Part shown: positions 62,684-64,000 of the stretch, one piece after another
Numbering within the stretch: the stretch's first letter is position 1
Layout: each line of letters begins with the position of its first letter
Source of the DNA: Nocardioides sp. Root1257
Lineage (GTDB): Bacteria; Actinomycetota; Actinomycetes; Propionibacteriales; Nocardioidaceae
DNA length: 64,000 nucleotides
Direction: 5' to 3'
Assembly: GCF_001425175.1 (NCBI RefSeq)
Contig: NZ_LMDV01000001.1
Span: 951,454-1,015,453 of the forward strand
The notes under the pieces: generated by a model
Told to the model about the DNA's origin: nothing
Seen by the model: the letters and a program-made list of their open reading frames with translations, nothing else
Database searches by the model: none
Program-made: the position numbers and the translations under genes

Positions 62684-63795
62684 GCGTCCTGCGAGCGACC
62701 GACGAGGCGCGTCCACGCCGCTTCTCCCCCACCCTGAGCACCCCGCTGCGGGTCGGGCCGGCGTCCTGGCTGGTGCCGGTGCGCGCCGGCCTGGTCGTGG
62801 TCGGCGCCCTCGTGGTGCTCGCCGGCCTCGTCGCCCTCGACCTCTCGATGGGCGACTTCGAGATCCCGGTGACCGACGTCGTACGCACGCTGCTCGGCGG
62901 CGGTGACGCGAGCCAGCAGTTCATCGTCCGGGAGCTGCGACTCCCGCAGACGCTGGTGGCGATCCTGGTGGGCGCCGCCCTCGGCCTCGCCGGGGCCCTC
63001 ACGCAGACCTTCGCGCGCAACCCGCTCGCCAGCCCCGACATCCTCGGCGTCACCGAGGGTGCCGCCCTCGGCGCAGTCGGCGTCATCGTGCTCTCCGGCG
63101 CCTCGGGCTACGGCGGCGGCCTGGTCGCCGGCACCCTGCAGACGGTCGGACTGCCGGTCGCCGCCTTCGCCGGCGCGCTCCTCACCGCGGCGCTCCTCTA
63201 CGCCCTGTCGTGGCGGCGCGGGATCGACGGCCAGCGGCTGGTCCTGATCGGCATCGGCCTGAGCTTCGCGCTCTCGGCGGGTACGTCGTGGCTGCTGGTC
63301 AAGGCGCGGATCGAGGACGCCGCGAGCGCCCAGGTCTGGCTCAACGGCTCCCTCAACGGGCGCGGCTGGGAGCAGGCGACGCCGCTGCTGTGGACCCTCG
63401 CGGTCCTGGTGCCGGTCGCGATCCTGCTGGCCCGCTCGCTCAACGCGCTCCAGCTCGGCGACGACTCAGCCCGCGGCCTCGGCGTACGCCTCCAGCTGAC
63501 CCAGCTGATGACGCTGGTCGCGGCCGTCGGCCTGGTCGCGGTCTCGGTGTCGGCGGTCGGGCCGCTCGAGTTCGTCGCCTTCGTCGTCCCGCAGATCGCG
63601 CTGCGGCTGACCGCGGGCTCCCGCCCGCCGATGCTCGCCTCGATGGTGCTCGGCGCCTGCCTGGTCGTCGGCGCCGACTTCGTGACCCGCGTGGTCATCC
63701 CCTTCCCTCTCCCGGCCGGCCTGGTCACGGCCGCCATCGGCGCGCCGTACCTGATCTGGCTGCTGCTCCGAAACAACCGAAAGGTCTCCGCATGA
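62680..63795 (+). CDS. FecCD-family iron-siderophore ABC permease, second subunit
   Basis: 371 residues with the same fold: RELRLPQTLVAILVGAALGLAGALTQTFARNPLASPDILGVTEGAALGAV and VSAVGPLEFVAFVVPQIALRLT. It has a 30-residue longer N-terminus than its partner. The two permeases form a heterodimer in FepDG/CchCD-type importers. ATGA overlaps on both sides. Confidence 0.95.
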   Translation: MSVLRATDEARPRRFSPTLSTPLRVGPASWLVPVRAGLVVVGALVVLAGLVALDLSMGDFEIPVTDVVRTLLGGGDASQQFIVRELRLPQTLVAILVGAALGLAGALTQTFARNPLASPDILGVTEGAALGAVGVIVLSGASGYGGGLVAGTLQTVGLPVAAFAGALLTAALLYALSWRRGIDGQRLVLIGIGLSFALSAGTSWLLVKARIEDAASAQVWLNGSLNGRGWEQATPLLWTLAVLVPVAILLARSLNALQLGDDSARGLGVRLQLTQLMTLVAAVGLVAVSVSAVGPLEFVAFVVPQIALRLTAGSRPPMLASMVLGACLVVGADFVTRVVIPFPLPAGLVTAAIGAPYLIWLLLRNNRKVSA

Positions 63796-64000
63796 GCACC
63801 TCAGCAGGGTCCCGGCTGCGCACCGAGGCCGTCACGGTCGGGTACGGCGCCGAGCCGGTCGTCCGCGACCTCTCGATCTCCCTCGCCGACGGCAAGGTCA
63901 CGACGATCGTCGGCCCCAACGGGTGCGGCAAGTCGACCCTGCTGCGCACGATGGCGCGGCTGCTGAAGCCGACGAGCGGCACGGTCCACCTCGACGGCAC
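63792..64000 (+). CDS. Iron-siderophore ABC transporter ATPase, 3' end cut by the window
   Basis: The first 69 residues are visible: TEAVTVGYGAEPVVRDLSISLADGKVTTIVGPNGCGKSTLLRTMARLLKPTSG, with Walker A GPNGCGKST. It is a FecE/FepC-type ATPase coupled to the permease by ATGA. The siderophore-binding lipoprotein is not in the window and may follow. Confidence 0.93.
   Translation, partial: MSTSAGSRLRTEAVTVGYGAEPVVRDLSISLADGKVTTIVGPNGCGKSTLLRTMARLLKPTSGTVHLDG

Overview
The window is very GC-rich, has dense short-spaced operons with many ATGA/GTGA stop-start overlaps, and carries typical actinobacterial markers: IdeR/DtxR iron boxes, a cofactor F420 gene (cofC), a lysine-tailed HU, SigE-type ECF sigma, and DUF3515, DUF1214 and DUF2087 proteins. 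Gene content and order point to Nocardioides or a near relative (Propionibacteriales). This is inferred from memory of gene order, not from a database search.

Region 1 (1-12.5 kb) resembles a conserved actinobacterial housekeeping block. It holds a DAK2/FakA-like protein, rpmB, thiL, a stand-alone Lrp ligand-binding domain, a DUF3515 lipoprotein, ddl, a Cys/Met-metabolism PLP enzyme, gpsA, plsC, cofC, HU, leuD, leuC and an IclR regulator of the NdgR/LtbR type. Between plsC and gpsA lies a perfect 80-bp tandem duplication that encodes two translationally coupled 27-residue mini-ORFs.

Region 2 (12.5-34 kb) looks accessory: ogt and an Ada-AlkA fusion, an LCP protein, a sulfotransferase/TetR/DUF1214/amidohydrolase group, then two adjoining clusters that together can be read as an agmatine or putrescine to succinate pathway. 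One cluster is NCS1 permease, agmatine deiminase, amidase, amine oxidase and aldehyde dehydrogenase, with a divergent TetR. The other is gabT, glutamate dehydrogenase and gabD, with a divergent PucR regulator.

Region 3 (34-37.7 kb) returns to the conserved backbone: tRNA-Glu(CTC), whose acceptor 3' strand appears overwritten by a terminator hairpin, tRNA-Gln(CTG), a CPBP protease, gltX and a fumarylacetoacetate-hydrolase-family gene.

Region 4 (37.7-58 kb) is a second accessory stretch. It has a VanY-like peptidase, SigE with a putative anti-sigma factor, and an iron-box-controlled hydroxamate siderophore operon (decarboxylase, N-hydroxylase, and a fused acyltransferase/NIS synthetase) followed by a coupled VOC gene. 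It also has an M23 peptidase, several small proteins, an RTX-repeat lipoprotein, an aldo/keto reductase with TetR, a bioYMN biotin importer behind tandem palindromes, and a group of reductases and an amidase.

Region 5 (58-64 kb) has cimA (citramalate synthase, isoleucine route) behind a leader with a tiny Ile-rich peptide and an intrinsic terminator, an unusual Ser/Thr kinase with a multi-pass C-terminus, and an iron-box-controlled FecCD-type siderophore importer cut by the right edge. The two iron boxes suggest that siderophore synthesis and uptake share one regulator.
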